Notes: generated from the sequence alone by a model not told the origin. Numbered from the stretch's first letter, positions 35,569 to 47,128 are shown. The stretch is 64,000 nt of DNA from Hoeflea_A sp040932035 (GCF_040932035.1 NZ_JBFRBB010000001.1:496001-560000), one strand, 5' to 3'. Numbers and translations: made by a program.

Positions 35569-36228
35569 TCAGGTCTTCGGCAGGGCCGCCCCGTCCATCC
35601 GCTGCATCGCCCAGCGCACCAGCCCGCCGACCCACAGGAACCCGAGCACCCCGCCGAGATAGACATTCATGGTGCCGCCCGGCGCGAGAAAGCCGCTCTG
35701 GCCGAAAACGGTGACGGTCTCGATGGCCTGTTCGAACAAAAAGACGGCGCTCAGCCCCGTGAGCCAGCGCGGAATGAGCGGCGACGCGCCAAGGCCGAGA
35801 ACCATGACGGGCGCCGCCATCGTCATGGTCGATCCGTTGACCAGCGGACCCCAGAAGGCGGCGATGTCGAAGATGGTGCGGGCGGCGGCCGGATCGAGCC
35901 CCTGCGGATGGAACGCCAGCCCGGCCCAGATCCAGGCCTGTACCTGCACGGTGATGGCAAAGCCGAGCACGCCCGCAAAAAAGATATAGCGGTGGGGCTT
36001 CGGAAGCAGGGCCGCGATCTGCCCGGCGAAAATGGCAAGCCCCAGCGAGATAAACGCCGCCGTCCACGCGTAGGTCCTGGCCTTGCCGCCATTGTTGGTG
36101 AACCAGTCGACCACTTCCTGGCCGCTCGAATCGATGGTCGGGAATCCGCTGCCGAGCGCAACAAAGCTGTAGATATAAAAGGCTGCAGTCGCCAGGATGG
36201 TGATGAGCAGTATGCGTGACGGTTTCAT
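35569..36228 (-). CDS. Multi-pass membrane protein of unknown function
   Basis: 219 residues with about six membrane helices (ILLITILATAAFYIYSFVAL, AWTAAFISLGLAIFAGQIAALL, YIFFAGVLGFAITVQVQAWIWAGL, TMTMAAPVMVLGLG, LTGLSAVFLFEQAIETVTVF, VYLGGVLGFLWVGGLV). GGAGGG precedes the ATG. The pattern is that of small uncharacterised alphaproteobacterial integral membrane proteins; I see no transport or catalytic motif. It lies 47 bp downstream of the DM13 gene in the same direction and is probably co-transcribed with it. Confidence 0.82.
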   Translation of the reverse strand: MKPSRILLITILATAAFYIYSFVALGSGFPTIDSSGQEVVDWFTNNGGKARTYAWTAAFISLGLAIFAGQIAALLPKPHRYIFFAGVLGFAITVQVQAWIWAGLAFHPQGLDPAAARTIFDIAAFWGPLVNGSTMTMAAPVMVLGLGASPLIPRWLTGLSAVFLFEQAIETVTVFGQSGFLAPGGTMNVYLGGVLGFLWVGGLVRWAMQRMDGAALPKT

Positions 36229-36275
36229 GCCGTTCCCTCCTTCCGGTCATGCGCGCTCGTATCGCGGCGCCCCCC

Positions 36276-36746
36276 TCAGCGATACTTCGCCGCCGTGATG
36301 AACTCGCCGAACGTCTCGCACCACACAAGCACCGTGTCGTACTGCGCAATATCCACACCCTCCGGAACGTCGAGGATGAAGCCCTCGAAGGTCTTTACGT
36401 CACCGATGAGTTTTGACTGGTCCTTTAAGGGAAGGAATGCGTCCTCGTCTTCGACGAACTCGCTGACGAGGTAGACCTTGTAATCAGGGCCGGGCGCGAG
36501 GCGGCCTTCATGGATGATCTGGGTCGGCGTCAGGCTGATCTTACCTTCGCCCCAGTGCAGGAAATCGCTGCCTTTCAAGTCGCGGGTAAAGTTCGCCGAG
36601 AACTGCGCGGCCTGCGCCTTTTGCTGAAGCACCGCCGCATCGGGCGCCTCGGGCGCGGTCAAAATCGGTAGGAAATAAACCCCGAGCCCGAAGCCGATTA
36701 CGAGCACCACCCCGTGAGAAATCACCAGCAGGATCAGTCGACGCAT
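36276..36746 (-). CDS. DM13-domain protein with N-terminal membrane anchor
   Basis: About 156 residues from ATG 36746 (GGAG 6 bp upstream). One N-terminal helix (LILLVISHGVVLVIGFGLGVYFL) anchors a periplasmic DM13 domain: LKGSDFLHWGEGKISL, the APGPDYKVYLVSEFVEDED strand, and VLVWCETFGEFITAAKY with the single conserved Cys. DM13 domains are proposed to take part in redox or electron-transfer chemistry through this Cys. A truncated paralog lies at 32979-33249. The membrane protein downstream may be its partner. Confidence 0.9.
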   Translation of the reverse strand: MRRLILLVISHGVVLVIGFGLGVYFLPILTAPEAPDAAVLQQKAQAAQFSANFTRDLKGSDFLHWGEGKISLTPTQIIHEGRLAPGPDYKVYLVSEFVEDEDAFLPLKDQSKLIGDVKTFEGFILDVPEGVDIAQYDTVLVWCETFGEFITAAKYR

Positions 36747-36853
36747 TTGAATCTCCACCGCTTTATCTGAGGCCCGAGACTATATCAGCGCAGCCGGGGC
36801 GTCCACGCGGCCGCCCCCTTTATGCCGGCTAATTCCCGGCGCGCTTCTCCGTC

Positions 36854-37732
36854 TCAGCTCGCCTCTTCCGCGGGCTCCAGCTTGTCCTGCGTCCGCAGCT
36901 CGAAATCCGAGGCATCGTGGCGTTCGTGCAGTTGCTCGTGCGGCTCGCCAAAGGCGCGGTTGACCATGCGTCCGCGTTGAACGGTGGGGCGGGTCCCGAT
37001 CTCTTCGGCCCAGCGGCGCAGGTTCTTGTAGCTTTCCACATCCAGGAACTCGCCGGCCTCGTAGACCTTGCCGAGGACAAGATTGCCGTACCACGGCCAG
37101 ATGGCCATGTCGGCGATGGTGTAGTCGTCGCCGCCGATGAACCGGTTATCGGCCAGTTGCCGATCCAGCACATCAAGCTGGCGCTTTGCTTCCATGGCGA
37201 AGCGGTTGATCGGGTATTCCAGTTTTTCCGGCGCGTAGGCGTAGAAATGCCCGAAACCGCCGCCGAGATAGGGCGCCGAACCCTGCAGCCAGAACAGCCA
37301 GTTCAGCGTTTCCGTGCGCCCGGCTATGTCTTTCGGCAAAAAATGTCCGAACTTGTCGGCAAGATACAAGAGGATCGCGCCGGATTCGAACACCCTGCTG
37401 CCGGTCTCGGTGTCGAGCAGCACAGGGATTTTCGAATTCGGGTTCAAATCGACGAAGCCGCTGGAAAACTGATCGCCGTCGCCGATCTTGACGAGATGCG
37501 CGTTGTACTCGGCGCCTTGCTCTCCAAGCGCCAGAAGCTCCTCCAGCAGGATCGTTACCTTCACGCCGTTGGGCGTGGCGAGCGAATAAAGCTGCAGCGG
37601 ATGTTTGCCGCGCGGCAGCACCTTTTCATGGGTCGGCCCGGCGATCGGGCGATTGATCGACGACCAGTTGCCGCCGTTTTCCTCGTCCCAGGTCCAGACT
37701 TTGGGCGGTTCGTAAGCATTGCTATTGGACAT
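36854..37732 (-). CDS. yghU: YghU-type glutathione S-transferase (disulfide-bond oxidoreductase)
   Basis: About 292 residues from ATG 37732. The N-terminal extension (YEPPKVWTWDEENGG) and the segment HPLQLYSLATPNGVKVTILLEELL mark the YghU/YfcG group of nu-class GSTs, which reduce disulfides with glutathione instead of conjugating it. The thioredoxin-like half continues with NPNSKIPVLLDTETGSRVFESGAILLYLADKFG, whose ESGAI turn binds the glutathione gamma-glutamyl group. The all-helical C-terminal half includes FGHFYAYAPEKLEYPINRFAMEAKRQLDVLD. Length fits the family. It seems monocistronic. Confidence 0.95.
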   Translation of the reverse strand: MSNSNAYEPPKVWTWDEENGGNWSSINRPIAGPTHEKVLPRGKHPLQLYSLATPNGVKVTILLEELLALGEQGAEYNAHLVKIGDGDQFSSGFVDLNPNSKIPVLLDTETGSRVFESGAILLYLADKFGHFLPKDIAGRTETLNWLFWLQGSAPYLGGGFGHFYAYAPEKLEYPINRFAMEAKRQLDVLDRQLADNRFIGGDDYTIADMAIWPWYGNLVLGKVYEAGEFLDVESYKNLRRWAEEIGTRPTVQRGRMVNRAFGEPHEQLHERHDASDFELRTQDKLEPAEEAS

Positions 37733-38138
37733 TAATCTCATCTCGTTGCGTGTGTTGCGGTCGAGTGCGCAAATAGGGCGCCCCGGTGGCCAGGATCAAG
37801 CACCGGCAGGTTTGATTGACCGGGTTTTTTCACCTCATACCATAAACAAGGAATGATCTGTTGAGTCCTTCATCACAGCGGCAAAATCATTTCACGAGAA
37901 ACGGGCGATCCTGTTCGGGTCAGCCGCAAGCAAGGCTCCGCCAACCGGAAATACTGCGCAAAAAAAGGGGCGGATTTGTATGAAAATACCGGTCAGGGTT
38001 GTCAACGGCTTATATTGAATGCCAAAGTTGCAGTCCGGGCTCCGGTTACAGAGTTGCGCGCCGGGTTCGGTGGGAAATCCAACAGTCTTTGCACGTCCGT
38101 TGAATAGATTGAATTTATTTCGGGGATCGGGGGGTGGC
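37733..38138. other. Divergent intergenic region, no gene seen
   Basis: About 405 bp between the GST gene and the beta-helix gene. It must hold both promoters; no strong -35/-10 pair, operator or RNA structure stands out. An upstream in-frame ATG at 38019 would extend the beta-helix protein, but the leader has no ribosome site. Confidence 0.5.
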
Positions 38139-39713
38139 ATGGCCGGCAAAAAGCTCAGACACATCGAAATTGAAGCGTTGAAGATCGACCCCGGCGAGCC
38201 CATTGTCATTACCCACCTGCGCGGCACCTATGACCGGCCCGTCGTCGTCACGTGCAAATCCACAATCAGCGTCAATACATTCGGAATCCCGGCTCACACC
38301 GCGTCGAACAGGATTGCGCAACTGCGCCAGGAAAACGGCTTTTATCCGAGCGTCGGACAGGTGTCGGATCAGGCCGCGCTCACCCTTTCCAACTGTCAGT
38401 TTGTCGTCCTGATAGGCTTGAATTTCGATAAATGCTGGCCCGCCGCCCTCAACCTCGACAACTGCCAGAATATTGCCGTGCTGGATTGTACCTTCGGTGC
38501 CTGCACGGTCGCGATCGGCGCCAACGGGATTGATACCCGCGACATTTGGGTGGAAGGGTGTACCTTCAATCAGACCGACAAACGCCGTTTGTGGGACAAA
38601 ATCAAGTGGCAGCAGGTCCACGGCTCGTTTGAAAATTCGGATGAGAAGGTCTCGGTCGAGGATGATCAGCGACAGTTCGACGGTGATTTCTTTCGTGCCT
38701 GGAACATCGCCGGAAACGTGACGATACGCGACTGCGACATTGCGGATGCGTTCAACGGAATTCACTTCTTCAACAGCGTCGACGACCTGCCGGACGATGA
38801 GGACCGCATGGCGGTGCGCTTCAATAACGGCCGCCGGTCTGCTTCGAATGTTCTGATCGAAAACAACCGGTTCGCGCGCATCAGGGACAACTGTATCGAA
38901 CCGGAAGACCATGCTTGGAACTGGGTGGTGCGCAGCAACACGTTCGACAATTGCTACGCACCTTACTCCTTCGAGCTTCAGCGGGCCGGCTGGTTCTATA
39001 TCTATGACAATCATCACTGGCTGGAAAAGCCCGCCACCGTCGGAGGCCGCAAGGGCGGCTCCGGGTTCAAGCTCGGCGGCAGGCAGAACAACGAAGGCGA
39101 TTTTTACATATTCAACAACTCCTGGCTTTTCGAACATGGCGAGCGTCTTTTCCGCAAAAGGGCGCTGGGGCGCATGAAGCATTTCAACAACGCAGTAAAG
39201 TTGAAAAAAGGAACCAGGCGTTTGTTCGGGTCTGCCTGGATGAGGCAAAACGAATATTGTGACGATCCGGCCGAAGGCGAAGACCAGCGCTTTACCCGCC
39301 GCTGGAAAGATCTCGGTATTTCCATCGACGGTGACTGGATCCACGAGCTCGGGGGCCTTGACTGGCGCGATTATGTGAAGGCCGGCTATAACCTTGGAGA
39401 CGGCACCACCAACAAGGATCCCGGTTATTCCCGCCCGACAAAGCGCCCGAGGCGCAAAAATGCGGAAATGTGGCTGGAGCCGTCGGCTGAAATGCAGGTG
39501 AAGGGTGTGGCGTGGACGATGCGACTGCCCGGATATGAAGAGGCCGGCAAAGGCAAGGGAACCTTTCAGAAAGACTACGAGATAGCGATACCGGAAGAAA
39601 GTGGCGTCGGAGCCGGCATGAGCGACGACAGGCTGGCCAATTTCAGGGAATTGTTGCGGTTTGTTCCCGATTTTCCTGTATCACGCTCGAGCCTGGATGG
39701 CGGCACTGCATGA
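38139..39713 (+). CDS. Right-handed parallel beta-helix protein
   Basis: About 524 residues from ATG 38139, with a purine-rich GGGG stretch just upstream. Repeated short strands of the pectate-lyase type occur: NIAVLDCTFGACTVAIGANG, DIWVEGCTF, VTIRDCDIADAFNGIHF, NVLIENNRFARIRDNCIE, WVVRSNTFDNC. Such solenoids usually bind or cleave polysaccharides. No signal peptide is visible at the N-terminus (AGKKLRHIEIEALKI), so it may be cytoplasmic or exported by another route. No catalytic triad can be named. It is followed by the isochorismatase-like gene 89 bp downstream. Confidence 0.85.
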   Translation: MAGKKLRHIEIEALKIDPGEPIVITHLRGTYDRPVVVTCKSTISVNTFGIPAHTASNRIAQLRQENGFYPSVGQVSDQAALTLSNCQFVVLIGLNFDKCWPAALNLDNCQNIAVLDCTFGACTVAIGANGIDTRDIWVEGCTFNQTDKRRLWDKIKWQQVHGSFENSDEKVSVEDDQRQFDGDFFRAWNIAGNVTIRDCDIADAFNGIHFFNSVDDLPDDEDRMAVRFNNGRRSASNVLIENNRFARIRDNCIEPEDHAWNWVVRSNTFDNCYAPYSFELQRAGWFYIYDNHHWLEKPATVGGRKGGSGFKLGGRQNNEGDFYIFNNSWLFEHGERLFRKRALGRMKHFNNAVKLKKGTRRLFGSAWMRQNEYCDDPAEGEDQRFTRRWKDLGISIDGDWIHELGGLDWRDYVKAGYNLGDGTTNKDPGYSRPTKRPRRKNAEMWLEPSAEMQVKGVAWTMRLPGYEEAGKGKGTFQKDYEIAIPEESGVGAGMSDDRLANFRELLRFVPDFPVSRSSLDGGTA

Positions 39714-39802
39714 GCGGTGCGCAGCCGTGATATTTCTGCCCTCATAGCGTGCCTATATCCGGCACATCGTCGCCGTTGCCCCGGCAAAACTGGAAGCGAA
39801 TA

Positions 39803-40492
39803 ATGCATCCGACTGAAATCCCGAAGAAATACATCGACCGCATCATCGCCCGCCGTGGCCGGCTGCATCTCTTCGAACGCATCGATCCGGCCCGCACGGC
39901 GCTGCTGGTGCTCGACATGCAGAATGTGTTTCTCGAGCCCGGCCTTTCGCCGATGGAAATTCCGGGGCTGCAGCAGATCGTGCCCAACATCAACCGCCTG
40001 GCGCGCCTTTGCCGTGATAACGGCGCGATGGTCGTGTGGACGCAGCATACGGCGGGCAGGGAGTGGCGCTCTTGGGCCCGCAATCTCGCCGCGCCTGAGA
40101 CGCGCGACAGGATCATCGAACTTACGGCGGAAGGATCCCACGGCTTTGCGCTTCATAAATCCCTCGACGTCGATGAAGCGGACCTGCGCATTGCCAAGCG
40201 GCGCCACAGCGCGTTCGTAGGCTCTTCAGGAATGCACGAAAAACTGCAGGCGGCCGGCCGCGATACGCTGATCGTCACCGGCACGCTCACCAATGTCTGC
40301 TGCGAGACGACGACGCGCGATGCCATGCAGCTCAACTACAACAGCATTTTCGTGTCCGACGCCAACGGCACCCGCAGCGATGAGGAGCACCTTGCGAGCC
40401 TCATCAATCTCGCGCTCTATTTTGCCGACGTCATGACCACAAACGAGGTGGCGCGGCTGTTCGAGACCAGCCGTTCGAAAGGCGTCACCTGA
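39803..40492 (+). CDS. Isochorismatase-like cysteine hydrolase
   Basis: About 229 residues from ATG 39803. The family triad can be seen: Asp in ALLVLDMQNVFLE, a Lys in the middle (ALHKS region) and the nucleophile Cys in GTLTNVCCETTTRDA. Relatives hydrolyse N-carbamoyl amides, nicotinamide, ureidoacrylate and similar compounds; the TNVCCE form with tandem Cys is common in the amidohydrolase-type members. The substrate is uncertain. The last 8 bp overlap the 3' end of the convergent GNAT gene. Confidence 0.93.
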   Translation: MHPTEIPKKYIDRIIARRGRLHLFERIDPARTALLVLDMQNVFLEPGLSPMEIPGLQQIVPNINRLARLCRDNGAMVVWTQHTAGREWRSWARNLAAPETRDRIIELTAEGSHGFALHKSLDVDEADLRIAKRRHSAFVGSSGMHEKLQAAGRDTLIVTGTLTNVCCETTTRDAMQLNYNSIFVSDANGTRSDEEHLASLINLALYFADVMTTNEVARLFETSRSKGVT

Positions 40493-40970
40493 GATAGCGT
40501 ACAAAAACGTGGCAGGGCCCGTAGGTCGGATCGTCAAAATCCGTGAGCCTTTCGCAGCCCGCCTTTCGGAAGGCGCTGTGGGCGCGCGTATTTTCCACCG
40601 AAGTGCACAGACCCGCGAGCGGTGCGTCCGTGGTTTCGGCGAGGCGGGCAAAAAGAAGCTCCAGAGCTGACGGCCCTGCACCTTTTCCGGCCTCGTCCGT
40701 CGCACCGATGAAGATGTCGATATCGACCGACCGCGGCGGAACAGCGGTGAGCCCGACCGAGGCCAGCGCATCCGGATCGACGGTCTCCCAGCGCAGATAT
40801 CCGACGGGTCTTCCGTCGCGCGCGATCAGTGCGTGATTGTCCGGCCCCGTCTCGTCGAACTGTTCCAGCCGTCCGTCCGAATCGCCCCACCATTTCGACA
40901 CATGGTCGCTGTGCAGCCAGCCGGCAATCGTTTCGCGGTGGGAATTTTCGACGGGCAGGAGCGTGATCAT
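40485..40970 (-). CDS. GNAT-family acetyltransferase, AacA4-like
   Basis: 161 residues. The sequence follows the aminoglycoside 6'-N-acetyltransferase-like branch of GNAT: an opening with TIAGWLHSDHVSKWWGD, then HALIARDGRPVGYLRWETVD, DIDIFIGATDEAGKGAGPSALELL with the acetyl-CoA pyrophosphate loop (Gly-Lys-Gly), and VENTRAHSAFRKAGCERL as the closing motif. Many chromosomal relatives acetylate unknown small molecules, so resistance should not be assumed. Its 3' end overlaps the isochorismatase-like gene by 8 bp. Confidence 0.9.
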   Translation of the reverse strand: MITLLPVENSHRETIAGWLHSDHVSKWWGDSDGRLEQFDETGPDNHALIARDGRPVGYLRWETVDPDALASVGLTAVPPRSVDIDIFIGATDEAGKGAGPSALELLFARLAETTDAPLAGLCTSVENTRAHSAFRKAGCERLTDFDDPTYGPCHVFVRYLR

Positions 40971-41097
40971 CGCCGGACCTTTTTCAAATGCCGTTCCCCA
41001 TATAGGACATGGGCGAACAAATCTCCATGGGCATCCGCCTCTCCGACACTAAGTTTTTTACCTAAGTAATATTGACGGCGTTCCAGCATCTCTATAA

Positions 41098-41117
41098 AGT
41101 TAGGTTTATGCCTAACT
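41098..41117. promoter_or_regulatory. Inverted repeat spanning the ArsR-type start codon
   Basis: AGTTAGG and CCTAACT, a perfect 7-bp inverted repeat, flank a 6-base spacer that contains the ATG of the ArsR-type gene. A related word, TTACCTAAGTAA, lies at 41059-41070. Placement over the start suggests autorepression. Confidence 0.6.
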
Positions 41118-41440
41118 ATCAGACACGGATCGACACTTTCTTCCATGCGCTCGCCGACCCGACGCGGCGGGCCGTGGTCGAGCGCCTCGCCGGCGGCCCG
41201 GCCACGGTGGGCGAACTGGCGCAGCCGTTCAAGATGGCGCTGCCGTCCTTCATGCAGCATCTGCGCGTGCTCGAAGACGGCGCCATCATCACCACGGAAA
41301 AGACCGGTCGCGTGCGCACCTGCCATCTGCGCCGGAACGCGCTGGAGACGGTGGAGGGATGGCTTCGCGACCGCCGATCCGTCTGGGAGGCGCGGCTCGA
41401 CGGGCTTGAGCAATATCTCGACAACGAACAACAGAATTAG
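41108..41440 (+). CDS. ArsR-family winged-helix repressor
   Basis: 110 residues. It has the ArsR fold signature DTFFHALADPTRRAVVERLAGGPATVGELA, then the recognition helix FKMALPSFMQHLRVLEDGAIITTEKTGR. No Cys pair for metal sensing is present, so it belongs to the metal-independent group usually paired with SRPBCC proteins. Two SRPBCC genes follow after 23 bp, forming one operon. An inverted repeat covers its own start codon. Confidence 0.94.
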   Translation: MPNYQTRIDTFFHALADPTRRAVVERLAGGPATVGELAQPFKMALPSFMQHLRVLEDGAIITTEKTGRVRTCHLRRNALETVEGWLRDRRSVWEARLDGLEQYLDNEQQN

Positions 41441-41463
41441 AGCAAAGCTTTAGGGAGAACAGC

Positions 41464-41925
41464 ATGGCAGGCAAACCGGAAATCGTCCATGAAACCATCA
41501 GGGTAGAGCGGCTTTTCAAGGCCGCGCCTGAGCGGGTTTTCGCCGCCTGGGAGGACAGCGACGCGCGCCGCCGCTGGGAGCCGACGCCTGAGGACATGGA
41601 GATGGACTATGAGAGTTTCGACTTCCGCGCCGGCGGCTACGAAAAGAGCCACCTGAAGAAGAACGGCGAGGTGATCGTGAGTTTCGATACGTGGTTCATC
41701 GACATAGTTCCGGCGAGCCGTATCGTCTCCGCCGTGCGCGTTATTTCAAATAGTGCTGCCTTTTCCTGCATGCAGTCGACCATCGATTTCCGCCCCGAGG
41801 GCACCGGCACACGCCTCGTGTGCTGCGAGCAAGCCGCCTTCATGACCGGTCAGAGCATGCGCTCGGCCCACGAAAACGGCTGGGGCGTCATGCTCGACCG
41901 GCTGGAGAAGGAGGTGGACGGGTGA
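41464..41925 (+). CDS. SRPBCC (AHSA1-like) protein
   Basis: 153 residues of the activator-of-Hsp90 homologue 1-like/START-type fold: ETIRVERLFKAAPERVFAAWEDSDARRRWEP opens the fold, then FRAGGYEKSHLKKNGE and a C-terminal helix (SMRSAHENGWGVMLDRLEKEV). These proteins form a hydrophobic pocket for small ligands; the ligand is unknown. Purine-rich GGGAG precedes the ATG. The stop overlaps the start of the next SRPBCC gene (TGATG), so the two are co-translated under the ArsR regulator. Confidence 0.93.
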   Translation: MAGKPEIVHETIRVERLFKAAPERVFAAWEDSDARRRWEPTPEDMEMDYESFDFRAGGYEKSHLKKNGEVIVSFDTWFIDIVPASRIVSAVRVISNSAAFSCMQSTIDFRPEGTGTRLVCCEQAAFMTGQSMRSAHENGWGVMLDRLEKEVDG

Positions 41926-42377
41926 TGCGGCCGGTCCACGGAACGATCGCGCTTGAGCGGTCCTTTGCCGCCGCGCCGGAAAGGCTGTTTTCAGCCTTCG
42001 CCGATCCGCGCGCACGTGAACGCTGGTCGGCGCCCAGCACGGACGTGGAGGTCAGAATTCTTGAAAGCGACCTTCGCACAGGCGGCGGTGAAACAGCCCG
42101 CTGCGGTCCGAAGGGCGGCCCGATGAACTGGGAAACGCGTATCTCCTACCATCTGGTCGAGCGGCCGAGCCTGATCTCCTTTACCGAGGAGCTCCGGGAT
42201 GGCGAGCAGCTTCTCACCGTGGCGCTGATCACCTTCGATATCGTCGAAGCGGACAATGGCGGCACTATCCTGCGGCTGACCGATCAGGTCACCTCCTTTG
42301 TTGGCGAAGGCGCCGTGCAGGGGCACCGGGAAGGCTATGCGGCGGTGCTCGAAAATCTGGCCGTAGCGCTGGCCTGA
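41925..42377 (+). CDS. Second SRPBCC (AHSA1-like) protein
   Basis: About 150 residues from ATG 41925, which overlaps the preceding stop. The fold pattern repeats that of its neighbour: IALERSFAAAPERLFSAFADPRARERWSAP, LRTGGGETARCGPKGGPMNWETRISY, and a closing GHREGYAAVLENLAVAL. The pair are tandem paralogs, and their products may form a heterodimer or handle related ligands. The frame is open back to 41820, but that leader lies inside the upstream gene. Confidence 0.93.
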   Translation: MRPVHGTIALERSFAAAPERLFSAFADPRARERWSAPSTDVEVRILESDLRTGGGETARCGPKGGPMNWETRISYHLVERPSLISFTEELRDGEQLLTVALITFDIVEADNGGTILRLTDQVTSFVGEGAVQGHREGYAAVLENLAVALA

Positions 42378-42388
42378 GGGTCGGCCCT

Positions 42389-43153
42389 TCAGGCTTTGTC
42401 CATCCAATCGGCGGCGACCGCCGCAACATCCTCCCAGCCGGGCTCCATAAACAGGAAATGCGCGTGGTTTTCGGCGAGATGATAGGTTCCCTTGTCGCCG
42501 TACTTTTCGGCGATCTGCTTGCCGACCGCCGGACGCACCGCCCGGTCTTCCGCCCCGCAAACGACGACGACGGGGCAGGTGACCTTGTCGAAGTCCACGG
42601 CCACCGCGCGGTTGTCGTCGAACATCCAGAAGAACATCTCAAACATCACCCGGCCGGATTCGGGGCCGAGCTTTTCGAAGGTCTCGTGCTGGGTCTTTTC
42701 ATCCAGCCTGTTCCAGGCAAAGGGCGCGATGAGGTCGAAATCGACGTGTACGGGCGCTTTCCAGAACGGGCCCTGTTCCATGAAGGCGCGCGCCACGGCC
42801 CGCTCGTCATCGGTCTCGGGTAGCATGCCCCATGTTGCGTTCGGATTGATCAGCACCAGACCGCTCGCGAGCCCCTGCGCCGCCACTTGCTGAGCAACGA
42901 TGGCGCTGACCGCGTGGGCGATGATAACCGGCGGGCTGTCGAGTGTCTTCACAAACGCCGCTATGTCCTTCGTGTAGTCGAGGATGCTGGTGTCCGTCAA
43001 AGCGGGATCAGGATCCGATTTCGTGTCACCCCCATGGAAGCGCAGCGCCGGGACGTGACAGGTCCAGCCGCGCGCTTCCAGAAATGTACGGTAGTTTTCC
43101 ATGCACCACGGCCCTGCAAATGCACCGTGCAGCAGAACGACATTCTTGCCCAT
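42389..43153 (-). CDS. Alpha/beta hydrolase (EstA/salicylate-esterase-like)
   Basis: About 254 residues from ATG 43153 (GAGGGAG upstream). It starts with NVVLLHGAFAGPWCMENY, where HGAF forms the oxyanion turn. The nucleophile is the Ser in IIAHAVSAIVAQQVAAQ, so the usual G-x-S-x-G elbow reads H-A-V-S-A. The Asp is near VVVCGAEDRAV and the His in YHLAENHAHFLFME. The layout resembles plant methyl-salicylate esterase-like hydrolases. It begins 16 bp after the CoA-transferase stop and is probably co-transcribed. Confidence 0.92.
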   Translation of the reverse strand: MGKNVVLLHGAFAGPWCMENYRTFLEARGWTCHVPALRFHGGDTKSDPDPALTDTSILDYTKDIAAFVKTLDSPPVIIAHAVSAIVAQQVAAQGLASGLVLINPNATWGMLPETDDERAVARAFMEQGPFWKAPVHVDFDLIAPFAWNRLDEKTQHETFEKLGPESGRVMFEMFFWMFDDNRAVAVDFDKVTCPVVVVCGAEDRAVRPAVGKQIAEKYGDKGTYHLAENHAHFLFMEPGWEDVAAVAADWMDKA

Positions 43154-43169
43154 GATAACTCCCTCGCGG

Positions 43170-44369
43170 TCAGTTGCGGATTTTGGCCTGCACCGCCGCG
43201 CCGTTTTCTTCCAGCGCGGCAATCGTATCGTTGTCGAAGCCGTGTTCGGCGAGGATCTCCCGCGTCTGCTGTCCGAGCACCGGCGCGCCGAGCCGGTTTT
43301 CGGCTTCCGTGGTCGAAAAAAGCGCCGGATTGCGGGTCTGGCGGATCGGGCCGGCCTCCGGATGATCCAGTTCGACGATCAGGTCGTTGGCCGCGATCTG
43401 CGGATGGCTGATCACTTCGCGGCGGGTCAGCACCGGCGCACACGGAACATCCTCGGCTTCGAGAGCCTCGAGCCATTCTGCAGTGCTGCGGTCCTTCAGG
43501 ATCGACTGGATGAGTTCAAGCCGCTCGTTCTTGTGGGTCTCGCGGCCTGTTGCCGTCTTGAAGCGTTCGTCCTCCAGAATGTCCGGCCGTCCGGCGGCGC
43601 GGGCAAAGGCCTGCCACTCCTTGTTCTGCATCACCGCGACGCTGATATAGCCGTCGGTGGTCTCGTAGATGAGATCGATGAAGGACTGCGCGGTTTCGGC
43701 CCCGTTTTCCTCGCCGACGAAAGTGTGCCGGCCCATATCCGAACTCCAAAGGAACGAGACGACCGTGTCGAGCATGGAAAGGCGCACATGCTGACCCTTG
43801 CCGGTGCGTGTCCGGGACAAAAGCGCAGCCGTAATCGCCTGCGCGGCCTGGATGCCCGTCAGCTTGTCCGGCAGGATGGTGCGCACAAGGCGCGGCCGCT
43901 CCTCGTCCGAGCCGGCCTGCACGGTGGTCAGGCCCGAGACCGCCTGGATAAGCGGGTCGAACACGGGCTTGTTCGCGTAAGGCCCGTCAAAGCCGAAGCC
44001 GGCAATCGAAACGTAAATAATCTGCGGATTGATCTCGCGGATCGCCGCTTCGCCGACGCCGATCCGGTCGGCAACACCCGGCCGGAAATTCTGCACGATG
44101 ACATCGGCGTCCGCCGCCAGGCGCTTGAGCGCCGCAAGCCCGTCCGGGTTTTTCAGGTTCAGAACGATCGAGCGCTTGTTGCGGTTGTTGTTCAAAAATG
44201 AAGCCGAAAAGCCGCCGCGACGGGTTGCGACATGCCGTGCGTGGTCGCCCTGCGGGGCTTCCACCTTGATGACGTCGGCGCCCTGGTCGGCCAGCGTTCT
44301 GGTGGCGAGCGGGCCTGAGATCATCGAGGTCAGATCGATCACTTTGAAACCGTGCAGCGGACCGGACAT
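43170..44369 (-). CDS. CaiB/BaiF family III CoA-transferase
   Basis: About 399 residues from ATG 44369. It opens with the family's LHGFKVIDLTSMISGPLATRTLADQGADVIKVE, followed by NNNRNKRSIVLNLKNPDG, VIVQNFRPGVADRIG and the region YVSIAGFGFDGPYANKPVFD, near which the catalytic Asp of this family lies. Members move CoA between carboxylic acids such as carnitine, formate/oxalate or 2-methylacyl groups; the substrate is open. It is the first gene of a two-gene unit with the hydrolase. Confidence 0.93.
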   Translation of the reverse strand: MSGPLHGFKVIDLTSMISGPLATRTLADQGADVIKVEAPQGDHARHVATRRGGFSASFLNNNRNKRSIVLNLKNPDGLAALKRLAADADVIVQNFRPGVADRIGVGEAAIREINPQIIYVSIAGFGFDGPYANKPVFDPLIQAVSGLTTVQAGSDEERPRLVRTILPDKLTGIQAAQAITAALLSRTRTGKGQHVRLSMLDTVVSFLWSSDMGRHTFVGEENGAETAQSFIDLIYETTDGYISVAVMQNKEWQAFARAAGRPDILEDERFKTATGRETHKNERLELIQSILKDRSTAEWLEALEAEDVPCAPVLTRREVISHPQIAANDLIVELDHPEAGPIRQTRNPALFSTTEAENRLGAPVLGQQTREILAEHGFDNDTIAALEENGAAVQAKIRN

Positions 44370-44534
44370 GTTTGAAGCTCCAAAGGTTAAAGACTGCGAT
44401 ATAGCGGCCTTTGAATGAAAGACCATATTACCGGACCGGGCAGACGGCCATCATAAAAATTCCACGCTTTTCCGGCTTCATTTCCACCTCAGATTGTCCA
44501 TACTCGCAATAGTGTACGATTGCGGGGAAAGCAC

Positions 44535-47114
<2,580 letters not shown>

Positions 47115-47128
47115 CTCAGGAGGCTAAA

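Noticed and set aside
32979..36746. Island flanked by att duplications of the DM13 gene 3' end
   Set aside because: The two 3' ends are only about three quarters identical at protein level and no integrase or exact direct repeat is present, so an old paralog is simpler.
40485..40970. Aminoglycoside resistance gene
   Set aside because: The AacA4-like GNAT fold also covers many chromosomal enzymes of other function; nothing in the context supports resistance.
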